A program made the translations under genes and the position numbers. The notes beneath the pieces were generated by a model. It saw nothing but the letters and a program-made list of their open reading frames with translations, did not search any database and had not been told where the DNA came from. Positions 55,404 through 64,000 of a DNA stretch of 64,000 nucleotides are shown one piece after another. Where the stretch lies: the NCBI GenBank assembly GCA_023242925.1, contig CP096134.1:1054001-1118000 (forward strand), read 5' to 3'. Each line of letters starts with the position of its first letter. Within the stretch, counting starts at the first letter, position 1. The stretch comes from Hyphomonadaceae bacterium JAD_PAG50586_4. GTDB taxonomy: Bacteria; Pseudomonadota; Alphaproteobacteria; Caulobacterales; Aquidulcibacteraceae.

Positions 55404-56761
55404 AGCGCGCTTTGCTTGCACTCGCGCTAAGTGCGCTGGCGCCGCTGCCGTTGGCGCATATCGAACCAGCGTTCGCGCAAACGCGGGGTGAGAGCGCCGC
55501 ATCGCGCCACGGCGTGCCGGTGCGCCAGATTACGTCGCCCAGCGGTATCAATGCGTGGATCGTCTCGGACGCCACCGTGCCGATGATCGTGTTGCGCGCC
55601 TATTGGCGCGGCGGTTCGGCGATCGAGGCGGAGAATTTGATCGGCGTCACCAGTGTGATGACGGACATGCTGACCGAGGGCGCCGGCGCGCTGGACGCGA
55701 ACGCGTTCAAAGAGCGCCAGGAAGATCTCAATATGTCGGTCGGCTTCAGCGCCGGCTGGGATGGCATCGGCATGAGCGTGGTGACGCTCAGCGAAAATCG
55801 CGATGCCGCGTTCGAGATGGCGCGCTTGGCGTTGAATGAACCGCGCTTCGATGCAGCGCCCCTGGAGCGGATCAAGCGGCAGATGCTTGTGGGCATCCGC
55901 ACGCGCGACACCAATCCGAGTTACCTCGCCAATCTGGCGCTCGATCAGGCGTTTTATCCCAACCACCCTTACGCGCGGCGCACCTCGCGCGAGAGCGTGG
56001 CGGCGATCAGTGCGGCCAATTTGCGCGAGCGACGCGCGGCTTTATTCAGTCGCGCGACGCTGCAGATCACCATTGTGGGCGACATCGACGATGCAGCTGC
56101 GGGCGCTGCAATCGATCATGTGTTCGGCGCGCTGCCGCAGGGTGCTGCGCCGCCGGAGCCGGCGGACGTGACGTTGCTCGGGCCAACGCCGTTGATTGTG
56201 CGTGAACTGCCACAGCCGCAGAGTCTGGTGCTTTTCGCGGGGCCGGGCATCCAGGACGAAGATCCCGATTGGATTGCGCTCGCGGTCGCAAATTACATTT
56301 TGGGCGGCGGCGGATTTTCGTCGCGGCTCATGGATCAGGTGCGCGAGCAACGCGGGCTCGTGTACGGCATCGGCACGAGCCCCTCGGTGCGCGACCATTC
56401 AGCAATGGTGCGCGGTTCGGCGCAGACCGCGAACGGTAATGTGCGCGAAGCGATAGACGTCACCCGCGCGGAGATGGCGCGGCTCTACAGCGAAGGCGCG
56501 ACGCAAGCTGAAGTGAACGATGCGATCACCTACCTCACGGGTTCGTTCGCGCTTGAACTCGACAGCAATTCCAAGATCGCCAGCGTTGTGCATTCCTATC
56601 AGGCTGCGGGACGCGAGATTGATTACATCAACCAGCGCAACGATCGCATCCGCGCGGTGACGTTGGAAGATGTCAATCGTGTCATCCGGCGCTTGTTCAA
56701 TCCGGATGCGTTCACGTTTGTCGTTGTCGGCCAGCCCGAAGGGCTCGAGGCGACTCAATGA
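55400..56761 (+). CDS. M16 family peptidase-like protein (non-catalytic subunit)
   Basis: 453 residues with signal peptide (ALALSALAPLPLAHIEPAFAQ). It has the M16 fold: IVLRAYWRGGSAIEAENLIGVTSVMTDMLTEGAG, where HxxEH is missing. The C-terminal glycine-rich segment VANYILGGGGFSSRLMDQVREQRGLVYGIG supports substrate binding. It overlaps the active M16 gene, so the two are co-translated in roughly equal amount. Confidence 0.93.
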   Translation: MKRALLALALSALAPLPLAHIEPAFAQTRGESAASRHGVPVRQITSPSGINAWIVSDATVPMIVLRAYWRGGSAIEAENLIGVTSVMTDMLTEGAGALDANAFKERQEDLNMSVGFSAGWDGIGMSVVTLSENRDAAFEMARLALNEPRFDAAPLERIKRQMLVGIRTRDTNPSYLANLALDQAFYPNHPYARRTSRESVAAISAANLRERRAALFSRATLQITIVGDIDDAAAGAAIDHVFGALPQGAAPPEPADVTLLGPTPLIVRELPQPQSLVLFAGPGIQDEDPDWIALAVANYILGGGGFSSRLMDQVREQRGLVYGIGTSPSVRDHSAMVRGSAQTANGNVREAIDVTRAEMARLYSEGATQAEVNDAITYLTGSFALELDSNSKIASVVHSYQAAGREIDYINQRNDRIRAVTLEDVNRVIRRLFNPDAFTFVVVGQPEGLEATQ

Positions 56762-56914
56762 AATCCGCGACTTAGAAAATTAGTTCCGAATGCGCGGAAC
56801 CTCGCTCCTCACTCGCGCATTTCCTTGCCCAGAATCCGCCTTGAGCGCGGCCTAGCGATCGCACCGACACGCGGTTGCGCAAGCGCATGCACGCGCGGGT
56901 TTCGAACCTTGCCG

Positions 56915-58468
56915 GTGGAGGGCGCCATTTCAAATCTGACAGCAGAGCAACTCAATACAGAGTTGAAGCTTAGCGAGCGCGGCGCTGCAGACGGCCGAAA
57001 AAACATTCCAGCCGCGGATGACACCGATCTTTCCGCTGTCGAAATGATGGTGGTCAGCCGCATCGACGGCGCGTTACGGCAAAAATCGAATGAGATACTT
57101 GGCGTCGGCTCGGGGCAGGATTTCACTACGCTGCCGCAGGATTTGGAAACCCTCGCGGGCGAGCCGCAGAGCGTATTGATGCAATTTCGCGCCAAGAAGG
57201 CGCGCGCGCAGAACGCGGTTGGGCTTGAGCTCACCAGCGCGCAAACCGATTTCGCGCGCGCTTATCGCGACTATCGCGCCTTCCGTATTCATCACCAGCT
57301 GACGGAGACCGAGCCTTCGTATGACAACGTGTTTTGGCGCAAAGTGTTCTTCTTGGCGCTGCTGTTCACGGTCGAAGTGGCGGCCAACGGCTGGATGATC
57401 GGCCAAGCGAGCCCCGGCGGCTTGGTGCAAGGCTGGACGACGGCGCTGATGATTTCGGTGCTTGTCGTGCTCACTGGTTCGCTGGTTGGCGCGGGGCCGT
57501 GGCGTTATCTCAATTATCGCGGCGCGGACGGTAAGGGTGCTGCGCATCGCATCTGGGCGATCCCGGCGTTGGTCATTGGCGCCGGGCTGTTGCTGCTGTT
57601 TGCCTTCTACATCGCGCATTATCGCTACGCGCTGTCGCAAAGTTCGCTCGACACCCCGGTGCCGGACAACATCCTGACGTCGATTGGTACGGCGCCGTTC
57701 CAGCCATTTCAGCAGATGGAATCGCTGCTTTTGTTCGTGATAGCGTTGCTGATCGGCATTTTCTCGATCGCGCGTGGCGCGCATTGGGACGATCCTTATC
57801 CCGGTTACGGCCCGCGCCATCGCCGCGTGGAAGAGGCGCGCGAGCGTGCTGAAGAGATCGCGCAACGTCTGGCTTCGGATGTGGATGCGGCGAAGGATAG
57901 TGCGGACCAAGGTCTGGCCGCAATCTCCGCGCAAAGCACGCAAGCGGTGGGCGCGTTGCGTCAAGCGATTGCGCGCACCCAGGACAATGCGGCGGTGTGG
58001 GATTTCACGGTGGCGGAGATGATCGCTGTTGGCCGTGATGCGATCGAGATGTATCGCAACGCCAATCTCGAAGCGCGCACGACGCAAGAACCGCGCGCGT
58101 TCGCGCAAGATGCGTTCGACGGCGAAGAACCGCCCTCAAGCGAGGAGATCCTGCAAACGCTGACGCAGGCGTTCTCGCGCGCGACCGCCAACATTACGGC
58201 GTGCAAGAGCCAGATCGCCGGCGCGCGGGCGCAATTGGAGTCGGAATATCATTCCTTCTACGATGATGAGCTCACCCCGTTCCTGAAGAATATTGCCGAC
58301 ACGGCGATGGTGAGCGCGCGCAATGAATTCGTTGAGCGACCGGCGCCGGTCGCGGCGCGTGCCTCTGCGTCGGCCGCCGCGAGCGAGGCGCAGGAAGAGG
58401 AATCCGCGCTTGAGTTGGAAGAAGAACCCCAAGCCCTGACGTTCCGTCGCCGCCGCAAGGTGCGCTAA
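56915..58468 (+). CDS. Uncharacterised membrane protein of a two-gene envelope cassette
   Basis: About 517 residues. The start is uncertain: GTG 56,915, TTG 56,825 and ATG 57,044 are all possible, and none has a good ribosome binding site. An N-terminal region (about 30–145) is followed by four hydrophobic segments (VFFLALLFTVEVAANGWMI; ALMISVLVVLTGSLVG; IPALVIGAGLLLLFAFYI; SLLLFVIALLIGIFSIA). A long helical domain (about 290–480) with several Ala/Gln/Glu coiled-coil runs follows, and an acidic then Arg-rich tail. No known domain is recognised. TAATG overlap with the next gene. Confidence 0.7.
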   Translation: MEGAISNLTAEQLNTELKLSERGAADGRKNIPAADDTDLSAVEMMVVSRIDGALRQKSNEILGVGSGQDFTTLPQDLETLAGEPQSVLMQFRAKKARAQNAVGLELTSAQTDFARAYRDYRAFRIHHQLTETEPSYDNVFWRKVFFLALLFTVEVAANGWMIGQASPGGLVQGWTTALMISVLVVLTGSLVGAGPWRYLNYRGADGKGAAHRIWAIPALVIGAGLLLLFAFYIAHYRYALSQSSLDTPVPDNILTSIGTAPFQPFQQMESLLLFVIALLIGIFSIARGAHWDDPYPGYGPRHRRVEEARERAEEIAQRLASDVDAAKDSADQGLAAISAQSTQAVGALRQAIARTQDNAAVWDFTVAEMIAVGRDAIEMYRNANLEARTTQEPRAFAQDAFDGEEPPSSEEILQTLTQAFSRATANITACKSQIAGARAQLESEYHSFYDDELTPFLKNIADTAMVSARNEFVERPAPVAARASASAAASEAQEEESALELEEEPQALTFRRRRKVR

Positions 58469-59235
58469 TGCGAAACAAGGCAGAGACGAACCGTCGCTAC
58501 GCCATTGGCACGGGAATCGTGCTGGGCGCGCTGTTGGCCCTGACGGCTGTCGTGTGGGTGATGCGCCCGGCTGATCTGGATGCAGCGACGTTGTGCCCGA
58601 CATCGCGGCCGATCGAAGGGCACACCGTGGTGATCGTGGATCGCACCGATCGCTGGACGTCTGCGATTGGCGACACACTCACCGAGATCGTGGAGCGGGC
58701 GCAGCGCGAGACGGCGCAGTATCAGAAGTTCTCGATCGTCTCGCTCGACGCGGATCAATCGGTGCGGTCGCTTTTTTCAGTGTGCAATCCGGGCGCGCCG
58801 TCGTTCTTTTCCGATCTCTATCGCGGACGGCGCTATACTGAGCGCGATTTCGAGCAGCGTTTTGTGGGCGCGGCTGAGCAGGTGATCGAAGAGGTGCGCG
58901 CGCCTTCGGAAGCGAGCACCAGCCCGATCATCGAATACGTGCATCGTTGGCTTGGGGGCGACGATTTCAACGCGAGCGTTGAGAATCGCCGGCTGATCCT
59001 GGTGTCGGACATGCGCCAGAATTCGCCGCTCTACAGCATCTATGCCGCGCGCGGCGAGGGCTTGGCGCCCGTGGTCGAGCGTGAGTTCGGCGCGGCGGGG
59101 CGTGATGTGACGTACGACGTCTATTTCATCGCGCATGGCCAAGAGCACAATGTGAGCGAAACCGACGTGCGCAACGCGTGGGATGGCGCCTTCGGCGCAA
59201 TCGGCGCGCAGTACGAGTGGCGCCAGATCAATTGA
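58468..59235 (+). CDS. Membrane-anchored VWA-like protein, partner of upstream gene
   Basis: 255 residues, one N-terminal TM helix (GTGIVLGALLALTAVVWVM). The rest resembles a VWA/Rossmann domain with a degenerate metal site (HTVVIVDRTDRWT in place of DxSxS), then KFSIVSLDADQSVRSLFSVCNPG and NRRLILVSDMRQNSPLYSIY. From memory this CNPG/SDxxQNSP layout recurs in uncharacterised bacterial proteins; this is not checked. TAATG overlap with the membrane gene strongly suggests that they form one complex. Confidence 0.7.
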   Translation: MRNKAETNRRYAIGTGIVLGALLALTAVVWVMRPADLDAATLCPTSRPIEGHTVVIVDRTDRWTSAIGDTLTEIVERAQRETAQYQKFSIVSLDADQSVRSLFSVCNPGAPSFFSDLYRGRRYTERDFEQRFVGAAEQVIEEVRAPSEASTSPIIEYVHRWLGGDDFNASVENRRLILVSDMRQNSPLYSIYAARGEGLAPVVEREFGAAGRDVTYDVYFIAHGQEHNVSETDVRNAWDGAFGAIGAQYEWRQIN

Positions 59236-60478
59236 TGGGTTGGTTGCGCGAGCTGAGCTCGCGCAACCTTTCACCCTTCACGCACACCACCTGACGCAGT
59301 GTGTGAACCACTTCGATCAGGTCGCTTTGCGCGGCCATTACGGCGTCGATGTCCTTGTAGGCCATCGGCGTTTCGTCGATCACGCCCGCGTCCTTGCGGC
59401 ATTCCACGCCTTCAGTCGCCGCGCGGTGGTCGGCGAGCGTGAAACGACGCTTGGCTTCGGTGCGGCTCATCGCGCGGCCGGCGCCGTGTGAGCAGGTGCA
59501 GAACGAGTCCACATTGCCCTTGCCGCGCACGATGAACGACTTTGCACCCATAGAGCCGGGAATGATGCCGAGCTCGCCTTCGCCCGCCCGCACCGCGCCC
59601 TTGCGGGTCACGTACACGTCGGCGCCGAAGTGCCGTTCACGCGCCACGTAATTGTGGTGGCAGTTCACGGCGTGCTTCTCGAGCTTGAACTTGGGCAGGT
59701 TGTCACGCAGCGCACGCAAGGTACGCTCCATCATCACCTCGCGGTTCAGGCGCGCGTAATCTTGCGCCCAACCCACGGCGTCGATGTAGTCGGCGAACAA
59801 GGGTTCGCCTTCCATGAAGAAGGCCAGGTCCTTGTCCGGCACGTGGTAGCCCAATTCGCGGCGCAGCAATTCATCACGAGCGCGCTCGATGAAGTATTGC
59901 CCGATGCGGTTACCTGAGCCACGCGAGCCCGAGTGCAGCATCACCCAGACGCGGTCGGCCTCGTCGAGGCACACCTCGATAAAGTGATTGCCGCCCCCGA
60001 GCGTCGCGAGTTGCGCGGTTTGCGCTTTCGCCGATGCTTTCGGGTGCTTGTCGATGATCGCTTCGTAGCGCTCCTGCAAACCGCTGTCGCGGTAGGCAGT
60101 GTCGACCGAGGCGGGCTGCTCGCGGTGATTACCGCGCGGGCCGTTGCCGTGCGGCACGTTGCGTTCGATCGCGCCGCGGAGGCGCGCAAGCGAATCCGGG
60201 AGGTCGTTGGCGTTGAGCGAGGTGCGCACCGCCATTATCCCGCAGCCGATGTCGACGCCGACAGCAGCAGGGATGATCGCGCCCTTGGTCGGGATAACCG
60301 AACCTACGGTCGCGCCGATGCCGAAGTGAACGTCCGGCATCACGGCGATGTGGCTATGGATGAACGGCAGCATCGCTACGTTGCGCAATTGGTTTTGCGC
60401 TTCGTGCTCCACCGGCACGCCGCTGATCCAGGCCTTGATCGGCGCATTCGCGCCGAGGATTTCTTCGTAACCGGCCAT
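59228..60478 (-). CDS. rtcB: RNA-splicing ligase RtcB
   Basis: 416 residues, the shorter RtcB class. The metal-site Cys is in AVGVDIGCGIMAV; His ligands are in LGGGNHFIEV, MLHSGSRGSGN and NCHHNYVARE; the guanylylated His is in CSHGAGRAMSRTEAK. It joins RNA 3'-phosphate or 2',3'-cyclic phosphate to 5'-OH ends with GTP. It converges with the VWA-like gene, with an 8-base overlap of the tails. ATG 60,478 follows GGAGACC. Confidence 0.96.
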   Translation of the reverse strand: MAGYEEILGANAPIKAWISGVPVEHEAQNQLRNVAMLPFIHSHIAVMPDVHFGIGATVGSVIPTKGAIIPAAVGVDIGCGIMAVRTSLNANDLPDSLARLRGAIERNVPHGNGPRGNHREQPASVDTAYRDSGLQERYEAIIDKHPKASAKAQTAQLATLGGGNHFIEVCLDEADRVWVMLHSGSRGSGNRIGQYFIERARDELLRRELGYHVPDKDLAFFMEGEPLFADYIDAVGWAQDYARLNREVMMERTLRALRDNLPKFKLEKHAVNCHHNYVARERHFGADVYVTRKGAVRAGEGELGIIPGSMGAKSFIVRGKGNVDSFCTCSHGAGRAMSRTEAKRRFTLADHRAATEGVECRKDAGVIDETPMAYKDIDAVMAAQSDLIEVVHTLRQVVCVKGERLRELSSRNQPIN

Positions 60479-60490
60479 GACCGGTCTCCT

Positions 60491-60610
60491 TTATTCCATG
60501 ACGTTCAGCGGCCTAGAGCACATACGAAAAACCCCTCCAGGCCGCGCCTTGGAGGGGTTCTTCAAGCTCCGATGTCCAAAGACGTCAGACGCTGACACTC
60601 CTCCGCGCAT
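60491..60610 (-). CDS. Possible 39-residue ORF upstream of rtcB
   Basis: ATG at 60,610 has AGGAGG six bases upstream, an ideal Shine–Dalgarno, and the frame ends TAA 12 bases before the rtcB ATG. The predicted peptide includes DVFGHRSLKNPSKARPGGVF and ends RPLNVME. It runs through the hairpin at 60,528–60,562. It could be a leader peptide or small protein. The codons under the hairpin are forced by the stem, so the peptide sequence itself carries little evidence. Confidence 0.35.
   Translation of the reverse strand: MRGGVSASDVFGHRSLKNPSKARPGGVFRMCSRPLNVME
60528..60562 (-). terminator. Terminator- or attenuator-like hairpin in front of rtcB
   Basis: Read on the minus strand: AACCCCTCCAAGGC–GCG–GCCTGGAGGGGTT followed by TTTCG. 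The stem is strong and the T-tract short. It lies about 210 bases after the LOG gene stop and about 50 bases before the rtcB start, so it could end LOG transcripts or control rtcB. Confidence 0.7.
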
Positions 60611-60773
60611 ATGCATCCTCCTGCGCGCCGCGATATGCGACGAGCATTGGGTTGCTTGGAATGGTGTTCAGCGTTTTCACGACACGTCTCCGAATGGGCC
60701 GCGCGTGTATCATACGATTTCACGCGATGTCACGCGCTAAAATACAAAGTGTGGATGTTGTGGCGCGCAAGCC

Positions 60774-61571
60774 TCACATATCGCGTGCGAGATCTTCGTC
60801 GTCGTCGGTGTCGTGCGCGGCGCCTAAGCCTTGTTCGAGCAAGGCTTCCCACGCAGCTTCGGCGGTGTCGGCAAAGCGGAAGAGCGTGAGGTCGGCGGCG
60901 TCGATCATGCCGTACTCGATGAACTTCTCGAGATTGATCACGCTGCGCCAATAGCCTTCGTCCATGAGCACGATCGGCACGTGCGAGGCTTTGCGGGTTT
61001 GGCGCAGTGTGAGGATTTCAAACAATTCGTCCATCGTGCCGAAGCCGCCGGGGAAAACCACAAGCGCGTTGGCGCGCATCGCGAGATGCATTTTTCGCAT
61101 GGCGAAGTAATGGAACGAGAAGGTGAGCTCGGGCGTCGAATACGAATTGGGTTCTTGTTCGTGCGGCAGCGTGATGTTGAAGCCGATCGTTGGCGCGCCT
61201 GCTTCACGTGCGCCGCGATTGGCGGCTTCCATCGCACCAGGGCCGCCGCCGGTCGCGATCACGTTCTGACGTGTGCCGCCTTCTTCGCAGAGTGCGCCGC
61301 CGCGCTCGGACGCGAGGCGGCCGAACTTGCGGGCTTGGGCGTACCAATGTGCCTGTTTGCCGGGCCCGTCTTCGCGAATGCGGGCGCTGCCGAAAACGAC
61401 GATGGTGGAGGCGATGTGCGCGCGTTTCAGGACTTGGTCGGCTTTCTCGTACTCCAGCATGAAGCGGACGCCGCGCGTGGATTCGCCGAGCAGGAAATCC
61501 TGATCGATGGCCGCGAGGCGGAATGACGGGGAGGCGATTTGCGCCGCGTTTGGCTTAGGTGAGTCGGTCAT
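60774..61571 (-). CDS. LOG-family (TIGR00730) nucleotide-processing protein
   Basis: 265 residues, no signal peptide. Rossmann-like fold with [29 protein letters not shown] and the family motif [21 protein letters not shown] proteins are phosphoribohydrolases acting on cytokinin nucleotides or similar; bacterial members may hydrolyse AMP. The acidic tail (DTDDDEDLA) is unusual. Monocistronic and divergent from mutL. Confidence 0.9.
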   Translation of the reverse strand: MTDSPKPNAAQIASPSFRLAAIDQDFLLGESTRGVRFMLEYEKADQVLKRAHIASTIVVFGSARIREDGPGKQAHWYAQARKFGRLASERGGALCEEGGTRQNVIATGGGPGAMEAANRGAREAGAPTIGFNITLPHEQEPNSYSTPELTFSFHYFAMRKMHLAMRANALVVFPGGFGTMDELFEILTLRQTRKASHVPIVLMDEGYWRSVINLEKFIEYGMIDAADLTLFRFADTAEAAWEALLEQGLGAAHDTDDDEDLARDM

Positions 61572-61646
61572 GCAACGACCCTAATGCGGCTGCGGCTCGT
61601 AGGGGAGCCGACGCGTCACTATGTGCTAGGTTTGCGACAGAATCTC

Positions 61647-63505
61647 ATGCCCATCCGCCGTCTGCCCCCGAAGCCGTGAACCGCATTGCTGCGGGCGAGG
61701 TGATTGAACGCCCCGCCGCCGCCGTGAAGGAGCTGGTGGAAAACGCACTGGACGCCGGCGCCAAGCGCGTGGCGATCCGCATCGAGCGCGGCGGGCTTGG
61801 GCTGATTTCGATTGAGGACGATGGCGGCGGCATCCCGCGCGATGAACTGCCGCTGGCCGTGGAGCGGCACGCGACATCGAAGCTGGTGGCTGAGACCAAT
61901 GGCGATGTCGATCTCCTGAATATCTACACGATGGGCTTTCGCGGTGAGGCGTTGCCGTCGATCGGCGCGGTGGCGCGGCTCTCCATCGTGTCGAAGGCGC
62001 GTGGATCGAACGATACCTGGTCGGTCGAAGTAGAAGGCGGCGCGCTGCATCCGGTGAGGCCATCGGCGTGGGCGGCCTTGAGCGAACACGGCACGCGCGT
62101 GGAAGTGCGCGATCTTTTCTTTGCGACGCCGGCGCGTTTGAAATTCATGAAGTCCGAGCGCGCCGAGATGATGGCGGTGTCGGATGTGGTCAAGCGCCTG
62201 GCGATGGCGCGCCCGGACGTGGCGTTTCTGCTGGAGCATGACGGGCGCGCGAATTTGCGGCTGAGCGCGGAGACTGATCCCGAGAACGAAGGCCGGCGTG
62301 CGCGGCTTGCGGCTATCCTCGGCGCGGATTTTGCGCCCAATTGCATCTTGCTGGATCAGACGCGCGATACGGTGCGGCTCTCGGGCTTTGCCGGCTTGCC
62401 GACATTCCATCGCGGCACGCGCGAGCACCAGCATTTGTTCGTCAATGGCCGGCCGGTGAAGGATAAGCTGGTCGTGGGCGCGGTGCGCGCGGCGTATCAG
62501 GATTTGCTGGCGCGCGATCGCCATCCGGTGGCGGCGTTGTTCTTGGATTTGCCGGCGGGCGATGTCGACGTGAACGTGCATCCGGCCAAGACGGAAGTGC
62601 GCTTCCGCGATGCGGCCTTGGTGCGTGGTTTGATCGTCGGCGCCCTGTCGCATGCGCTGGCGGGTGCTGGGCATCGCGCGTCGACGACGACGGCGCAGAG
62701 CGCGCTGGGCGCTGTGCGCGCATATGAGACGCCGCAACCGTTTTTGCGGCCGGCGATGCAGAATTGGGCGCTGGCCGAAGAGCGCGCGGCCGCTGGAGAT
62801 TTCATGATGCCGAGCGGGCGCGTTGAAACCATGCATTCGCCCGGCTTTGCAAATGGGATGGCGCCCGCTGATCTAGAAGCCGCGATTCAAGTCGCCACAC
62901 GCCAAGATCCCGAAGACGCGCGCTTCTTTCCGCTTGGCGCGGCGCGGGCGCAGATCCATGAGACATACATCGTCGCGCAAACGGAAGACGGCATTGTCAT
63001 TGTCGATCAGCACGCGGCGCATGAGCGGCTTGTGTATGAGCGCATGAAGCAGATGCTCGCCAATGGCGGCGTGCGACGCCAAGCGTTGCTCATTCCAGAA
63101 GTTGTCGAGCTTGATCCGAGCGAAGCGGAAGCGCTGGCGGCGCGTGCGGAAGAGCTTGGGCAGCTTGGTTTGGTGATCGAGCCGTTCGGGCCGGGCGCTA
63201 TTCTGGTGCGCGAGACGCCGGCGCTGCTTGGACACATCGATGCGGCGGGCATGCTGAAGGATTTGGCCGATGATATCGCCGAGCTTGGTGAAGCGCACGC
63301 GCTGAAGGAGCGGCTGGAAGAGGTGTGTTCTTCGATGGCGTGCCGTGGCTCAGTGCGCGCGGGGCGCAGGCTCACGGGCGACGAAATGAACGCGCTGCTT
63401 CGGCAAATGGAAGCGACACCGTTTTCTGGTCAATGCAATCACGGCCGACCGACCTACGTGGAGTTGAAGCTCTCTGATATCGAGAAGCTGTTCGGCCGGC
63501 GCTAA
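61647..63505 (+). CDS. mutL: DNA mismatch repair protein MutL (frameshifted at codon 7–8)
   Basis: Adding one C to the C5 run (61,665–61,669) gives [19 protein letters not shown], the usual MutL start, and a 619-residue protein. Present ATPase motifs are [54 protein letters not shown] and [22 protein letters not shown]; the C-terminal endonuclease-type region ends with an [13 protein letters not shown] / [13 protein letters not shown]ys-His cluster. As written, ATG 61,647 runs into TGA. A GTG at 61,676 could still give a protein lacking only the first ten residues. Confidence 0.9.
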
Positions 63506-63634
63506 GCCTCAAATACCTTGAAAACGCCCCGATTGGGCTCGTTCCGCGCTTGCCTTCGTACGCGCGGAGGAGAACATTGCCGCCTTGAGAGGGAATGCGT
63601 CGGCTGCGCGCTTCGCAGCCATCTGGGGTGATAA

Positions 63635-64000
63635 ATGAAAGCTTTTCTTCGTTCTGCGGCCGTAATAGCCGTGATCTGCATGGCGGCGACGCCGGCCTAC
63701 GCGCAGAACCTTAACACCGGCGCCACCGGCACGCACGGCCAAGTGCGTTTGACCGCCGGTTTCGAACCCGATCCGCACAGCGTCACTGTGAATGCGGGCG
63801 GCGCCATTGAAGCGACGCGCGCTGATGAAGCCTGCAATGCGGGCTTTATCGCGCAGCGCCCGTCCTATTCGGTGCGCTACACGTCCGGCGAGTTCCCGCT
63901 CTTTATCTATGCGCAATCGGAAGCGGACACGACGCTTGCCGTGCGTACGCCTGGCGGCGATTGGGTTTGCGACGACGATAGCGGCGGCAGCCTCAATCCG
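63635..64000 (+). CDS. Secreted protein of unknown function (N-terminal part, runs off window)
   Basis: First 122 residues only. Signal peptide ends TPAYAQ. The mature part has GFEPDPHSVTVNAGG, CNAGFIAQRPSYSVRYTSGEFPLFIY and DTTLAVRTPGGDWVCDDDSGGSLNP, a beta-sandwich-like pattern seen in pre-peptidase C-terminal domains, with two Cys. GGGGTG lies about 5 bases before the ATG. Function not assigned. Confidence 0.7.
   Translation, partial: MKAFLRSAAVIAVICMAATPAYAQNLNTGATGTHGQVRLTAGFEPDPHSVTVNAGGAIEATRADEACNAGFIAQRPSYSVRYTSGEFPLFIYAQSEADTTLAVRTPGGDWVCDDDSGGSLNP

Noticed and set aside
63509..63916. 135-codon minus-strand frame at the right end
   Set aside because: Overlaps the secreted protein start in the opposite direction and has no start site or family pattern.

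Overview
The window is a 64 kb piece of a high-GC alphaproteobacterial chromosome. Three things point to Caulobacterales or a close relative (Caulobacteraceae/Hyphomonadaceae-like): a full Cpa/Tad pilus locus, a CC_3452-type small secreted protein, and the ileS–lspA–DUF3035–M16–M16 order. No phage, insertion sequence, CRISPR array, rRNA or convincing tRNA is visible. Most of the window is housekeeping and envelope genes.

Layout. 1–10.0 kb: Tad/Flp pilus. The minus-strand run is flp pilin, cpaA, cpaB, cpaC, cpaD, cpaE, cpaF, tadB, tadC. Divergent plus-strand genes encode a stand-alone secretin N-domain protein and two TadE-type pseudopilins. 10–24 kb: AMP nucleosidase, a tyrosine phosphatase, ExoD, thiolase, pyrophosphatase, enoyl-CoA hydratase, hemolysin III, an alpha/beta hydrolase, an acyl-CoA thioesterase-like protein and Zur, with small lipoproteins between them. 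24–34.6 kb: a GIY-YIG-like mini-protein, a VWA lipoprotein, a DUF885 peptidase-like lipoprotein, a SapC-family protein, a DsbD/redoxin pair and a HisRS. 34.6–46 kb: NhaA, a TonB-dependent receptor, a decayed HxlR/methyltransferase remnant, an L,D-transpeptidase, groESL under an imperfect CIRCE, and an RcnB-like protein. 46–64 kb: a TetR/EmrA/EmrB efflux cassette, glutathione peroxidase, ileS–lspA–DUF3035–two M16 peptidases, an uncharacterised membrane coiled-coil plus VWA-like pair, RtcB, a LOG-family protein, MutL, and the start of a secreted protein.

The main finding is a set of eight single-base reading-frame breaks, each explainable by a change in a short homopolymer. They affect tadB, cpaE, a thioesterase, a secreted protein, the RcnB-like gene, the TetR gene, emrB and mutL. 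Seven fit loss of one base and one fits gain of one base. In each case one base restores the full family-like protein and an exact multiple of three. The simplest reading is uncorrected homopolymer error in the assembly. A biological alternative (slippage in a mismatch-repair-defective lineage) cannot be dismissed from sequence alone because mutL itself is one of the eight. Separately, an HxlR regulator remnant at 39.05–39.26 kb carries a nonsense codon and a frameshift and abuts a methyltransferase that has lost its N-terminal half, so this locus is truly degraded.

Other points of interest are an uncharacterised two-gene envelope cassette (56.9–59.2 kb), a small ORF with an ideal ribosome binding site and an embedded hairpin in front of rtcB, a possible small RNA after hisS, and three families of palindromic or telomere-like intergenic repeats.
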